A DNA stretch of 64,000 bases from Bacillus australimaris (GTDB lineage Bacteria; Bacillota; Bacilli; Bacillales; Bacillaceae): contig NZ_LGYN01000030.1 in the NCBI RefSeq assembly GCF_001307105.1, positions 62,001-126,000 of the forward strand, written 5' to 3'. Numbering within the stretch: position 1 is the stretch's first letter; each line of letters begins with the position of its first letter. Below are positions 19,431 through 27,771 of the stretch, in pieces. The notes under the pieces were generated by a model that was given only the letters and a program-made list of their open reading frames with translations, made no database searches and was not told where the DNA came from. Made by a program: the position numbers and the translations under genes.

Positions 19431-20222
19431 ATGAGAGTCAAGAAGTGGCAAGATCATTTCATTATTTTTACTATGATTGTTCTTGTAATAGCAGGTATCA
19501 CGTTGATCAATGCACCAAAAATAAAAAATCTTTTGATCAGCAAGAATGTGTTGATGTTTCATATCAATCATTTTTCTGCTAAGCAGTTGAAAGTAAACAT
19601 GCAGAAAAAAGCTTCCTATCATTTTGAAGCAGTCGAAACGCCATCACTGTTAGATGTTATGAAGTATGGCAATCAAGTGAAGAAGAGTGCTGTCATCGGT
19701 CAATTAGAAATTGAGCGCCTCCAAGTCACATTGCCAATCCTTAAAGGAGTCAATCAATCTAACCTGCTCGCAGGTGCAGCGACTATGAGAGAAGATCAGC
19801 AAATGGGAAAAGGAAATTATCCTTTAGTTGGCCATCATATGAGAGATGAAGATCTCTTGTTTGGTCCACTTTTAAAACTAAAGAAACAGGACAAGATCAA
19901 AATAACAAATAAGGAACAAGTATTTACTTATGAAGTCACAGACATCAGTACCATAGATGAATCTCAAATTGATGTGATACAAGAGACGGCAGATGCTCGG
20001 TTAACCTTAATCACCTGTGACCTTCCAACTACAACGACACATCGTTTAATGGTTACAGCGAAGCTAGTGAAGCATTCCAAGGTGACGAATGAAGAATTTA
20101 AACAAGAAGAAACCAAGTTTCAAATGAAAGAAACGCTAGCAGACAATCAAATCCTCTTACTAGTCTTTATGCTGATGTTTGCCTTTTTAATCCTTAGTTA
20201 TTTCCTGTATAAAAGGAGCTGA
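19431..20222 (+). CDS. class A-like sortase of the WxL locus
   Basis: A 263-residue sortase with an N-terminal membrane helix (about 10-28), the catalytic His135 in LVGHHM, Cys196 in TLITCD and Arg205 in THRLMV. Unusually it also has a second, C-terminal membrane helix (about 240-258), separated from the catalytic core by a charged linker. It follows the WxL-interacting protein by 6 bases. The obvious local substrate is the LPKAG protein at 16396 (inference). It is not a close copy of the class D-like sortase of locus 1, so the two loci use different sortase types. Confidence 0.85.
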   Translation: MRVKKWQDHFIIFTMIVLVIAGITLINAPKIKNLLISKNVLMFHINHFSAKQLKVNMQKKASYHFEAVETPSLLDVMKYGNQVKKSAVIGQLEIERLQVTLPILKGVNQSNLLAGAATMREDQQMGKGNYPLVGHHMRDEDLLFGPLLKLKKQDKIKITNKEQVFTYEVTDISTIDESQIDVIQETADARLTLITCDLPTTTTHRLMVTAKLVKHSKVTNEEFKQEETKFQMKETLADNQILLLVFMLMFAFLILSYFLYKRS

Positions 20223-20229
20223 ATGAGGT

Positions 20230-20517
20230 TTGTGTTCAAATGATATTGATATTTTTCAACATTTTATCAACGAATATTATCCTGCTCTTCGTCATGATGA
20301 GTGGTTAGTAGATAAAGAGGTACTAAGAATATCATCAAAGCTGCATCCTTTTATTAAAGAGAAATTGCCAAAAGACATTGAATCATTTGTTTGTGTTTTG
20401 TTTATCCAAAAAAATAGTAACAAACAAAATCCAATTGTGATTTATTTACTTCTAGATAATAATGAGTGTGTTCCTTACGCTATTGAAATGTTACAAGAAG
20501 AAGTGGTGTATCATTGA
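20230..20517 (+). CDS. small protein of unknown family, sortase-locus tail gene 2
   Basis: A 95-residue soluble protein, paralogous to the tail gene of locus 1 (9079-9420). Shared positions include E-x-YP-x-L, LHP, KLP-x-x-IE, CVLF-x-Q and an IV-I-Y-LLLD segment. It starts with TTG 20230, 7 bases after the sortase stop; AAAAGGAG overlaps the end of the sortase gene. The family is not known to me. The conserved order regulator, surface protein, sortase, tail protein in both loci argues that it belongs to the surface-display function. Confidence 0.7.
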   Translation: MCSNDIDIFQHFINEYYPALRHDEWLVDKEVLRISSKLHPFIKEKLPKDIESFVCVLFIQKNSNKQNPIVIYLLLDNNECVPYAIEMLQEEVVYH

Positions 20518-20531
20518 ATTTAAGGAATCAA

Positions 20532-20561
20532 AAGGCTGTGGACGAACCCACAGCCTCTTTT
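20532..20561. terminator. bidirectional terminator between WxL operon and SMR genes
   Basis: AAGGCTGTGG and CCACAGCCT pair around ACGAAC and are followed by CTTTT. It ends the rightward WxL operon and the leftward SMR operon, whose stop lies at 20572. Confidence 0.85.
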
Positions 20562-20571
20562 ATTTCACACA

Positions 20572-20886
20572 TCACGCAAACAGCTTCAGCCCAACCACAC
20601 CAATCACAATCAGCAGCAGGCTCAGAATACGAATCATGTTTTTCGGCTCTTTAAATAAAATCATATTAAACAAGACAGAGCCCGCCGTTCCAAGCCCGAT
20701 CCAGACCGTATAAGCGACGGACACTTGGACGGAAGAGAACGAGGCATATAAAAACACAAAGGACAAGGCAAACCCGCCGACAAAAAGTATACCTGTCGTG
20801 ATTTGTTTTTTCTTACTGAACATATTGAGGCCAATGGTGCCGCCAATTTCGCAGGCAGAGGCTAACAATACAAAAAACCAACCCAT
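20572..20886 (-). CDS. yvdR: SMR-family transporter subunit (YvdR-like)
   Basis: A 104-residue four-helix membrane protein of the small multidrug resistance family, with the membrane-embedded Glu near the N terminus (ASACEIGGT) and the VAYTVWIGLGTAGS motif. SMR proteins of this paired type work as heterodimers exporting small cations such as quaternary amines or guanidinium compounds; the substrate here is unknown. The start MGWFF is used, one base after the stop of its partner. Gene order TetR-SMR-SMR matches B. subtilis yvdT-yvdS-yvdR. Confidence 0.8.
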   Translation of the reverse strand: MGWFFVLLASACEIGGTIGLNMFSKKKQITTGILFVGGFALSFVFLYASFSSVQVSVAYTVWIGLGTAGSVLFNMILFKEPKNMIRILSLLLIVIGVVGLKLFA

Positions 20887-20887
20887 A

Positions 20888-21232
20888 TTAAACCGCTTCT
20901 CCTTTCTGTTCATGCGCAGCTCCATCAGACACTTTCAGTCCAATAATTCCAAGGATTAAAATGCCCATAAATAAGAGCTTTTCTAATGAAAATGAACCGC
21001 CGAACAGCGCATAATCCATCAAAGATGTCCCAATTGTTCCAACACCGGCAAACACGGCGTACACGGTCCCTGTCGGCAGCTTTTCGCAGGCCTTCATTAA
21101 AAAATAAAAATCAACGGGGATCAGGCAGATAATGATGGCCCACTCCCACAACGCATCTGCTCTATTTAAACCAAACACCCAAAGTAATTCGAATAAACAA
21201 GTGAGTGCAACATACATCCAGCTTTTTTTCAT
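20888..21232 (-). CDS. yvdS: SMR-family transporter subunit (YvdS-like)
   Basis: A 114-residue SMR protein with four predicted membrane helices, the conserved Glu in CLFELLWVFGL and the GTVYAVFAGVGTIGT motif. It is the longer partner of the following SMR gene and the two probably form an asymmetric pair. An AGGAGG site lies just before the ATG. A 13-base palindrome TGACGATTCGTCA (21251-21263) lies close upstream and may be an operator of the TetR protein encoded next door. Confidence 0.8.
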   Translation of the reverse strand: MKKSWMYVALTCLFELLWVFGLNRADALWEWAIIICLIPVDFYFLMKACEKLPTGTVYAVFAGVGTIGTSLMDYALFGGSFSLEKLLFMGILILGIIGLKVSDGAAHEQKGEAV

Positions 21233-21250
21233 GCGATTTCCTCCTAAAAC

Positions 21251-21263
21251 TGACGATTCGTCA
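21251..21263. promoter_or_regulatory. palindromic operator candidate upstream of the SMR pair
   Basis: TGACGATTCGTCA is a perfect dyad about 18 bases before the yvdS-like start. The similar TGACGATTTGTCA occurs at 21933-21945 upstream of the TetR gene, which suggests one regulator for both sites. Confidence 0.5.
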
Positions 21264-21282
21264 TTTTGAAGCCAAAAAGAGC

Positions 21283-21300
21283 GTACAGCAAGTGCTGTAC
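21283..21300. other. GTACAGCA inverted repeat after the TetR gene
   Basis: GTACAGCA-AG-TGCTGTAC is a perfect 8-bp inverted repeat directly after the TetR stop codon on the leftward transcript. No T run follows, so it may be a processing or attenuation hairpin, or a second protein site. Confidence 0.4.
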
Positions 21301-21304
21301 TAAG

Positions 21305-21883
21305 TTAAGGTGTCTCTATGCCAAGTGCGTAAAGAAGAAATTGCTTCACCTCTCGCTTTTGAATCAGAACCTCTTCTGTATCTGTTTCCGTAAATAAGTA
21401 CATTTGCTCAGCAGACGATTCGAGTAAACCGATAATGAATTTCGCCGCGTAATGACAGTTCAAATTCGCACGGACTCGTTTATCTTGCTTTGCTTTTTCT
21501 AGAAAAGCAGCAACCCATTTGTAGATCGGCTCATAAATATCTTCCCATTCCTTTAAATGCTCTGTGGCGGCTAAGCCTGAATAGGTTAGAGCAAGGACAT
21601 CACGGTATTGCCTTGTAAAAGAGAAGATGAATTCAACAAGCGCATCTGCTTGATCAAGGACATCCGCATGCTGAGTTAATTCCTTTTCAATCGCAGGCAC
21701 CATCTGTGCGATCAGATGTTCAGCGATCGCAGGCATGACGGAAAGCTTTGAAGGAAAATATAAATAAAACGTTCCTTGCGCTACTCCTGCTGCTTTCACA
21801 ATATCCGAAATGGTCGTCTTTTCAATGCCTTTTTCTTTAAACGCATCAATCGCAGCAAGCATAATCTTTTCTCGTTTTGACAC
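21305..21883 (-). CDS. yvdT: TetR/AcrR-family repressor (YvdT-like)
   Basis: A repressor of about 192 residues with the TetR helix-turn-helix near the N terminus (IEKTTISDIVKAAGVAQGTF followed by YLYFPSK) and an all-helical ligand-binding domain. GTG 21883 is used. The frame stays open upstream, but a 60-residue extension would run through the operator palindrome at 21902-21918, and TetR proteins usually begin close to the helix-turn-helix. It probably controls itself and the two SMR genes downstream. The inducer is unknown. Confidence 0.78.
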   Translation of the reverse strand: MSKREKIMLAAIDAFKEKGIEKTTISDIVKAAGVAQGTFYLYFPSKLSVMPAIAEHLIAQMVPAIEKELTQHADVLDQADALVEFIFSFTRQYRDVLALTYSGLAATEHLKEWEDIYEPIYKWVAAFLEKAKQDKRVRANLNCHYAAKFIIGLLESSAEQMYLFTETDTEEVLIQKREVKQFLLYALGIETP

Positions 21884-21901
21884 ATGATCACCGACCTTAA
21901 A

Positions 21902-21945
21902 TGACTGAATGTCAGTCAGTTTATCGAAAAAATGACGATTTGTCA
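21902..21945. promoter_or_regulatory. TetR operator candidates upstream of yvdT
   Basis: TGACTGAATGTCAGTCA (21902-21918) is a perfect 7-3-7 dyad just upstream of the chosen start, and TGACGATTTGTCA lies at 21933-21945. The first resembles operators of many TetR/FadR-type repressors, and the second matches the dyad before the SMR genes. Confidence 0.55.
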
Positions 21946-22056
21946 ATATGATGTTCCCTTCATTCATTGTGAGAATAAGTGATGAATAGATGGGAGAAAG
22001 CTTGAATAAGCTGTAAATATGGTCAAGCATCATGTGAGAAAGGGGCAGCTCTTTGT

Positions 22057-22602
22057 ATGACATCCAGTGCTATGTTTTCCATTGTTTATTTCCTCCTGCT
22101 CGTCCCGCTATATTTACATATGAGATACAGACAGGCAAAGAAGCACAAACGTTTTATCTATTTACGAACAGAGTTGGTTCTTGCCAGTCTATTTATATAT
22201 ACGAATGTTTTATTATATTTGACGGTCTTCCCAAATCGTTTTTCCGCCCCAAGGGATCAGGTGAGTGTCAACCTCATGCCTTTGCAATCCATTTATCAAA
22301 ATCTACACGCCTACCATCACGGTTATCCAAATCTCGTCTTTTTAAATTTGGCAGGCAACATATTGTTATTTGTCCCACTCGGTTTTTTTCTTTACCAAGT
22401 CTTTCGGACGATGCGCTGGCAAAAGGCAATTCTTAGTGGCTTTTTCCTGTCAACAATGATCGAAATGCTCCAATGGATGTTCTCGCAATCTGGTATGATT
22501 ACAAGAAGCAGCGATATTGATGATATTCTCCTAAATACACTTGGCACAGTGTTAGGCTGTATCGTCTATCAGATCTATCGAAAAAGGAAGGAGAAAACCT
22601 GA
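22057..22602 (+). CDS. VanZ-family membrane protein
   Basis: A 181-residue membrane protein with about five hydrophobic segments and the VanZ signature: NLxPLQSI near the middle, LAGNILLFVPLGFF, STMIEMLQW and DIDDILLNTLGTVLG. VanZ-type proteins are linked to glycopeptide and lipoglycopeptide tolerance, but most Bacillus copies have no proven role. It is divergent from the TetR gene and ends directly before the GTG of the next gene, so the two are probably co-transcribed. Confidence 0.8.
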   Translation: MTSSAMFSIVYFLLLVPLYLHMRYRQAKKHKRFIYLRTELVLASLFIYTNVLLYLTVFPNRFSAPRDQVSVNLMPLQSIYQNLHAYHHGYPNLVFLNLAGNILLFVPLGFFLYQVFRTMRWQKAILSGFFLSTMIEMLQWMFSQSGMITRSSDIDDILLNTLGTVLGCIVYQIYRKRKEKT

Positions 22603-23067
22603 GTGAAGCGAGTTTGTATCATTCCATGTGGCGCGAAGAAAATTTGGGACGTCAATCCAGAGGCAGGAAGTCAGCCGGCGAAACTTGTTTATTTAAGTCC
22701 CTTGCATCAGCGTACAAAAAGCTATGCTAAAACTTTTTTTTCAGACTGGCTGATCTTATCAGCGAAGCACGGATTCTTAAAGGCAGATGATATCATACAT
22801 GAAAATTATGATGTTGCTTTTGGTACACCGCATGCTGAACAGATGACACGAGAAGAACTGAGCCAGCAATTTCATGAAAAAAATCTTCTCGCATATGATG
22901 AACTGGTGGTGCTAGGCGGGAAGAAATATCGAAAGGTGATCGACCCTTTATTACATCCTCATCAAAAAGCGATTTATCCGCTGGCTCCATATAAAGGAAT
23001 TGGCTACATGCTTCAGGCTTTAAAGCAAGCAGTCGAGACAAAAATAGAACTTCCGCCGCATATTTAA
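22603..23067 (+). CDS. DUF6884-type protein
   Basis: A 154-residue soluble protein with the N-terminal pattern IIPCGAKKIWD, then LSPLHQRTKSYAKTF, a central SAKHGFLKADD and a late LGGKKYRKVI. These are hallmarks of the DUF6884/YaaA-like group, which often carries a nucleotide- or base-binding Rossmann-like core. The biochemical role is not established. GTG 22603 directly follows the VanZ stop and has AAGGAAGGAG upstream. Confidence 0.65.
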   Translation: MKRVCIIPCGAKKIWDVNPEAGSQPAKLVYLSPLHQRTKSYAKTFFSDWLILSAKHGFLKADDIIHENYDVAFGTPHAEQMTREELSQQFHEKNLLAYDELVVLGGKKYRKVIDPLLHPHQKAIYPLAPYKGIGYMLQALKQAVETKIELPPHI

Positions 23068-23218
23068 ACCATTCACATCTACCGATAAGAAGGGTTTTGA
23101 CCATGAAAAAGAGAATAATTGAAGTAGCGATGCTGATTGTTCCATATTTTTTCAGCAGTCACTAGGATATCCGTATCGCTCGGGTAAAGTGGCTCAATGA
23201 AAAAGGAGGCGTATGAAC

Positions 23219-23848
23219 ATGACAACCATCTATTTAGCTGGTGATTCAACCGTTTCATCTTATCCAGATCGTCCTGTTCAAGGAGGATGGGGAGAGTTTT
23301 TACACCGCTATACAGCGAACGGCGTTAACGTCGACAACCGTGCCATTGGTGGAAGAAGCTCAAAAACTTTCATTGAAGAAGGACGCCTTGATGACATATT
23401 GGCTGACATTCAGCCAGGAGATTGGCTTTTCACACAAATGGGACACAATGATGCTTCAAAGGAGAAGCCTGAGCGGCATACAGATCCTTTCACGACGTAT
23501 AAAAGCTACCTGTCTCAATATATTCATGGAGCAAGAGCAAAAGGGGCAACACCACTTTTACTCACTCCAGTCGGACGTTTTCATGAAAAAGACGGAGAAT
23601 TTATCAATGATTTCCCTGATTACTGTGCCGCTATGAAAGAACTAGCCGATGAAGAAGAGGTTCTACTCGTTGATTTAAATACTGTAAGTCTTCAGTTTTA
23701 TCAAGTTTCCGGCATAGAGAAAACGACCTCTTACTTTATGCTGTCAACAGGCATTGAGGATCGCACGCATTTTACAAAAGAAGGTGCAGATGCGATTGCA
23801 AGACTTGTTTCTCTTGAATTAAAAGACCTTGGTTTAACCATTGTGTGA
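23219..23848 (+). CDS. rhamnogalacturonan acetylesterase (YesY/RhgT-like)
   Basis: An SGNH-type esterase of about 209 residues expected to remove acetyl groups from rhamnogalacturonan in pectin degradation. Block I has the nucleophile Ser in AGDSTVS, block II the Gly in GGRSSKTF, block III the Asn in MGHNDASK, and the C terminus the catalytic Asp/His pair in DRTHFTKEGA. The sequence is close to B. subtilis YesY as I remember it. No signal peptide is present, as in YesY, so it acts on imported oligomers. ATG 23219 is preferred by ribosome binding site spacing over ATG 23213. It stands alone, not in a pectin operon. Confidence 0.82.
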   Translation: MTTIYLAGDSTVSSYPDRPVQGGWGEFLHRYTANGVNVDNRAIGGRSSKTFIEEGRLDDILADIQPGDWLFTQMGHNDASKEKPERHTDPFTTYKSYLSQYIHGARAKGATPLLLTPVGRFHEKDGEFINDFPDYCAAMKELADEEEVLLVDLNTVSLQFYQVSGIEKTTSYFMLSTGIEDRTHFTKEGADAIARLVSLELKDLGLTIV

Positions 23849-23853
23849 TGGAT

Positions 23854-23889
23854 GACAGGACGAGTGAGCGCTCGTCCTGTTCTTTTTTT
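23854..23889 (+). terminator. rho-independent terminator after the acetylesterase
   Basis: ACAGGACGAG and CTCGTCCTGT form a 10-bp stem with a TGAGCG loop, followed by TCTTTTTTT. Confidence 0.9.
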
Positions 23890-23940
23890 GCAGAAAGCTA
23901 TTGATTCCCTTCACCAGAGTAGACTACAATAGGTATATAT

Positions 23941-23959
23941 GATAATGAGAATCAATATC
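23941..23959. promoter_or_regulatory. Fur box upstream of the ferredoxin-NADP reductase
   Basis: GATAATGAGAATCAATATC matches 17 of 19 positions of the classical Fur box and contains two overlapping 7-1-7 motifs. It lies about 43 bases before the start codon, as expected for iron-dependent repression. Confidence 0.8.
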
Positions 23960-24001
23960 ACTAATAAATAGATCAATCGATGAAACACTGGAGGGACTCA
24001 A

Positions 24002-25042
24002 ATGACAGATCAGCTTGAATTGTTTGACGTCACCATTATCGGCGGCGGTCCAGCAGGAATGTATACCGCCTTTTATAGTGGGATGCGGGACTTAAAGACT
24101 AAGGTACTTGAGTACAACGAAAGCCTTGGTGGAAAAATCCTTCTGTATCCGGAAAAAGTCATTTGGGATGTAGGCGGTTTACCGCCAACAAGAGGAGAAC
24201 AGCTGATTCAGCAGCTGGAAACGCAGGCGAAAACGTTTGAACCAGAAATTGCACTGAATCAAAAAATCACGTCATTCGAGCGAGATGAGCATAATCATAT
24301 CCTGCTGACGTCTGAAAATGGTGATCGCCATTTGACAAAGACCCTTATATTAGCGATGGGTCACGGCATTCCAGTTCAGCGGAAACTTGAAATCGAGCAT
24401 GCAGACCGCTATGAAGTGACAAACCTTTATTACACAGTACAGGAACTCAAGACATTTGCAGGGAAGCGGGTTGTGATTTCTGGAGGCGGCGACTCAGCGG
24501 TTGACTGGGCAAATGCCCTTGTTCCGATTGCTGAAAGTGTCACCGTCGTGCATCGACGTGACATGTTTGGAGGACATGAGAAAAACGTCGCCAACATGAA
24601 GGCAACTTGCAAACGAATTTTAACACCGCATGAACTGACGGAGCTTCATGGTCAAGGAGACAAAATTGATGCTGTTACCATTCAAAACATAGAGACTGGT
24701 GAAAAGGAACGATTGGAAACAGACGCTGTTATCGTCAATCACGGGATGAAAGGCGATTTAAGCGTTCTATCAGAATGGGGTCTCAAGCAAGGTGAATGGG
24801 GACTGATCGAGGTTAATGAAAAAATGGAAACCAATTTACCGGGTGTTTATGCGGTAGGCGACTTGTGTACACATAAAAGCAAGGTTCGCTTAATTGCAGG
24901 TACGTTTGTTGACGGAGTAAATGCACTCAATAGCGCAAAGCTTTACATCGAACCAGAAGCTGAAAAAGTGGCATACGTGTCTTCTCATAATGAACGCTTT
25001 AAGGAGAAAAACAAAGAATTACAAACAGCTGGAGCTCGTTAA
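24002..25042 (+). CDS. ferredoxin/flavodoxin-NADP reductase (YcgT/YumC type)
   Basis: A 346-residue flavoenzyme of the thioredoxin-reductase-like FNR family. It has an FAD-binding [11 protein letters not shown] near the N terminus, an NADP-binding [10 protein letters not shown] in the middle and an FAD-closing AVGDLCTH near the C terminus. The CxxC active site of thioredoxin reductase is absent, which marks it as an NADPH-ferredoxin/flavodoxin reductase. A strong Fur box precedes it, and siderophore genes follow. An iron-assimilation role, supplying electrons for ferric-siderophore reduction, is likely (inference). B. subtilis ycgT is a Fur-regulated homologue. Confidence 0.85.
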   Translation: MTDQLELFDVTIIGGGPAGMYTAFYSGMRDLKTKVLEYNESLGGKILLYPEKVIWDVGGLPPTRGEQLIQQLETQAKTFEPEIALNQKITSFERDEHNHILLTSENGDRHLTKTLILAMGHGIPVQRKLEIEHADRYEVTNLYYTVQELKTFAGKRVVISGGGDSAVDWANALVPIAESVTVVHRRDMFGGHEKNVANMKATCKRILTPHELTELHGQGDKIDAVTIQNIETGEKERLETDAVIVNHGMKGDLSVLSEWGLKQGEWGLIEVNEKMETNLPGVYAVGDLCTHKSKVRLIAGTFVDGVNALNSAKLYIEPEAEKVAYVSSHNERFKEKNKELQTAGAR

Positions 25043-25117
25043 TGAACATCCAGTTCAACCAATGAAGTGCTGCCATGGTGGGCAGCACTTTTTTCATATG
25101 GAAGGAGGAAGAAGGAA

Positions 25118-26722
25118 GTGACAACCCGTACTCATACCATTTTGCGCATGAAAGAAAGCAGAGAACGATCTCTTTCTGTGAATCAAACGATCTCTTGGCA
25201 GACATCTTCACCTATGTTCTTGACAAGCGATGGACCTGTGAGAATAGAAATGGAAGGATTGCAATATCAGTTAAACGAAAATGACAGTATATTGATCCGT
25301 TCAAATATAAACGTCATGCTCCATTCTTTATCCAACGAGCAGGTGACTATGCATACTGTCACATTTGACCAATACACTCTGGCACATGATGCGCAAAATG
25401 AATTGGTCTATAAGGTGAATCATGACGATCTCCCAGATAATGGAGAGGTGGTTAAAGGCTCTGTCATGCTTTTTTCTTACATCAAAGAAATGAAGATGAG
25501 TCAAAGCGCCCAAGAACAGGTGAAATGGCTGGAGGACATCATGCACATTTTTCACCATCAATCCAAGCCATACACCGAAAAGGTGCATTATTCTATTGAA
25601 ATGATTTTGCAGTATATGGCGAAGCATTATAAGCAAAAGCTAACGAGAAGAGACTTAGCTTATAAAATGGGGTTTCATGAGAGTTATTTTTCGACCTTTT
25701 TCAAACAAAGTATGGGATTGAGTGTGACTGACTATCTTGCACAAATTCGAATAGACGAAGCAAAAAAACGTCTTCTGCAAACAGATGATCAAATTCAAAT
25801 GATTGCGCGGCAAGTAGGCTATACCGACAGTTTATACTTCAGCAGGATATTCAAGCAGAAGACAGGAAGGTCCCCTAGTCAGTTCCGCAACGTTCGAAGA
25901 CCAGAGCGGATTGCTGCATTTCAATTTGTCGGATCATTGGTTGCGCTAGGCATTCGGCCGGTCTGCATCGACCAAGAAACCTTTCACCATTCAGATATAC
26001 TCAAAGATCAGCTGGCTGGTTCGTTGATCATAGATGAACACACGCCTGATGATGTATTCAAATCACTTCAACTAGATTTAATCATTATTCCAAATTATTT
26101 TTATTCAAAGCCTGCGCTGATCAAGCGCCTGGAGCGGATTGCCCCTGTACTTGTTCTGCCATATGGCCGTGGTCCTGCTGTTCAAGAGGTCTTATCTACA
26201 GGGCGCCTGTTAGGAAGAGAGAAAGAGGCTGATGATTGGGTGAAACGCTTCGAACATCTGAGTCAAAAGGCAAGAAATGATCTATCTTCCTTTAGGGAAA
26301 AAGAAGAGACAGTGGCGATTTATGAAATGAGAGGGCATGACAAAGTGTATATGTGGTCCTATCAGGCTAGAGGTGCTTTCTATCTGTATGAAACGCTTGG
26401 CTTAAAGCCCCCAAAGGCGATTCAAGAAGAAGTTCTTCTCCCGAATCAACATACAGTTATTCCTTTAGAGAGGTTAAGAGAATACGAGGCGGATCACATG
26501 TTTTTTATTGTAGGGGTTCAACATGGGTGGTATGAACAAATGGATAAGCGGCTGGAGGAAAGCGATGTTCTCCGTCAATTGTCCGCTGTGAAAAACGGAA
26601 CCTTCTACCCACTAAAGCTAGAGGAATTACGATTCGATGAAGGGGAGCGGGCACTTCATTTGATTGACCGATTTGTCTCCCGATTGACTAAGACGGCCTA
26701 TCCAACAATTGTCCATATGTAA
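25118..26722 (+). CDS. btr: AraC-type activator fused to a siderophore-binding domain (Btr-like)
   Basis: A regulator of about 534 residues. Its N-terminal part resembles a cupin-like sensor region, followed by a double AraC helix-turn-helix (about residues 155-265, with YKMGFHESYFSTFFKQ and ARQVGYTDSLYFSRIFK). The C-terminal half is a periplasmic-binding-protein fold of the FeuA type (about 270-530) without signal peptide or lipobox. B. subtilis Btr has this architecture and activates siderophore uptake when it binds Fe-bacillibactin in the cytoplasm. GTG 25118 follows AAGGAGG. It is directly upstream of a siderophore-binding lipoprotein gene, its likely target. Confidence 0.82.
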   Translation: MTTRTHTILRMKESRERSLSVNQTISWQTSSPMFLTSDGPVRIEMEGLQYQLNENDSILIRSNINVMLHSLSNEQVTMHTVTFDQYTLAHDAQNELVYKVNHDDLPDNGEVVKGSVMLFSYIKEMKMSQSAQEQVKWLEDIMHIFHHQSKPYTEKVHYSIEMILQYMAKHYKQKLTRRDLAYKMGFHESYFSTFFKQSMGLSVTDYLAQIRIDEAKKRLLQTDDQIQMIARQVGYTDSLYFSRIFKQKTGRSPSQFRNVRRPERIAAFQFVGSLVALGIRPVCIDQETFHHSDILKDQLAGSLIIDEHTPDDVFKSLQLDLIIIPNYFYSKPALIKRLERIAPVLVLPYGRGPAVQEVLSTGRLLGREKEADDWVKRFEHLSQKARNDLSSFREKEETVAIYEMRGHDKVYMWSYQARGAFYLYETLGLKPPKAIQEEVLLPNQHTVIPLERLREYEADHMFFIVGVQHGWYEQMDKRLEESDVLRQLSAVKNGTFYPLKLEELRFDEGERALHLIDRFVSRLTKTAYPTIVHM

Positions 26723-26784
26723 GTTGCGAGAATCCTCCATAGACCACTTCGTATGAGGTTGATAGAATACATGAGACTAGTAAT

Positions 26785-26799
26785 TGATAACTATTCTCA
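26785..26799. promoter_or_regulatory. Fur box upstream of the siderophore-binding lipoprotein
   Basis: TGATAACTATTCTCA fits the 7-1-7 Fur motif with one mismatch in each half. It lies 33 bases before the start codon of the lipoprotein gene. Confidence 0.65.
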
Positions 26800-26832
26800 T
26801 TTGTATCAGGGAAATGAAGGAGGAATACTCAT

Positions 26833-27759
26833 ATGAAAAAAACATATTGGATATGTGCTGTCATTTTAATGCTGGTATTGTCAGCCTGTGGCAAAAAAGA
26901 AGAAGCCAAAACGGCAGAAACAAAGCCGCAAACGAAAACCATTGAGACTGTAAAAGGAAAAATCGAAATTCCAGCAAACCCAAAACGTATTCTCATAGAT
27001 GGATATTTAGGCAGTGCAATTGCATTGGATGTTCACCCTGTAGGTGCAACGACTCAAGATTTAAAGAATGTACATTTGAAGGACAAGATTAAAGGAATTG
27101 AGGACATCAGTGACGAACGTTCGGCTGAAAAAGCACTTAGCTTAAAGCCAGATCTGATTATCACAGCAGTACAGGATGAAAAGATCTATGAGGTGTATAA
27201 AAAAATAGCGCCAACTCTCGTATATCCTTACAATTCATTCAAAGATGCACATGAAGAAATCACGACTTTGGCTAAGGTGTTAAATAAAGAAGAGGAAGGA
27301 AAGGCATTTCTCGCCTCTTTTGATCAACGAATCGAAACAGCTCGAAAAAAAGTAAATTCTGCATTAAAAGAAAATGAAACAGTCTCCATCATGGGCGCAT
27401 TTAAAAATGATGTGTATGTGTATGGGAACGGAATTTACCGAGGCGGACAGGCGCTATATCAACAATTGAAAATGAATCCACCAAAAGAGGTCAAAGATAC
27501 AATTTTAAACAGTAAGACAGGCTATGAAGTACTCTCCTATGAAACCCTTCCGAAATATGCAGGGGATTATATATTTATTGATGAATCCAATGGTGGGACA
27601 TTTGATAAAAATAATTCCATCTGGAAGAGTTTAAAGGCTGTCAAAAAAAAGCACACCAAGCAATTGGACGCAGAATTCTTTTGGCCTTATGATCCCATTG
27701 CAGTAATGAATCAAGCTGAAAAATTTGCTGATTTATTGACAGAGTTATCTAAAAAATAG
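26833..27759 (+). CDS. siderophore-binding lipoprotein (ABC substrate-binding protein)
   Basis: A 308-residue extracellular lipoprotein with signal peptide and lipobox LSAC (mature Cys about 19), followed by a class III substrate-binding fold of the FeuA/FhuD type. It shows the conserved KRI-type first strand, KPDLIITAVQD, and PIWKSLKAV-like NSIWKSLKAV near the end. It should capture a ferric siderophore at the membrane; which siderophore cannot be told. A Fur box and the Btr-like activator upstream support iron control. It is followed after 12 bases by an exporter-type ABC gene rather than the usual FecCD permease genes. Confidence 0.82.
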   Translation: MKKTYWICAVILMLVLSACGKKEEAKTAETKPQTKTIETVKGKIEIPANPKRILIDGYLGSAIALDVHPVGATTQDLKNVHLKDKIKGIEDISDERSAEKALSLKPDLIITAVQDEKIYEVYKKIAPTLVYPYNSFKDAHEEITTLAKVLNKEEEGKAFLASFDQRIETARKKVNSALKENETVSIMGAFKNDVYVYGNGIYRGGQALYQQLKMNPPKEVKDTILNSKTGYEVLSYETLPKYAGDYIFIDESNGGTFDKNNSIWKSLKAVKKKHTKQLDAEFFWPYDPIAVMNQAEKFADLLTELSKK

Positions 27760-27771
27760 GAGGTCTGTCAA

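Noticed and set aside
23103..23165. 20-codon frame MKKRIIEVAMLIVPYFFSSH
   Set aside because: It has an acceptable ribosome binding site, but the product is too short to support without conservation data.
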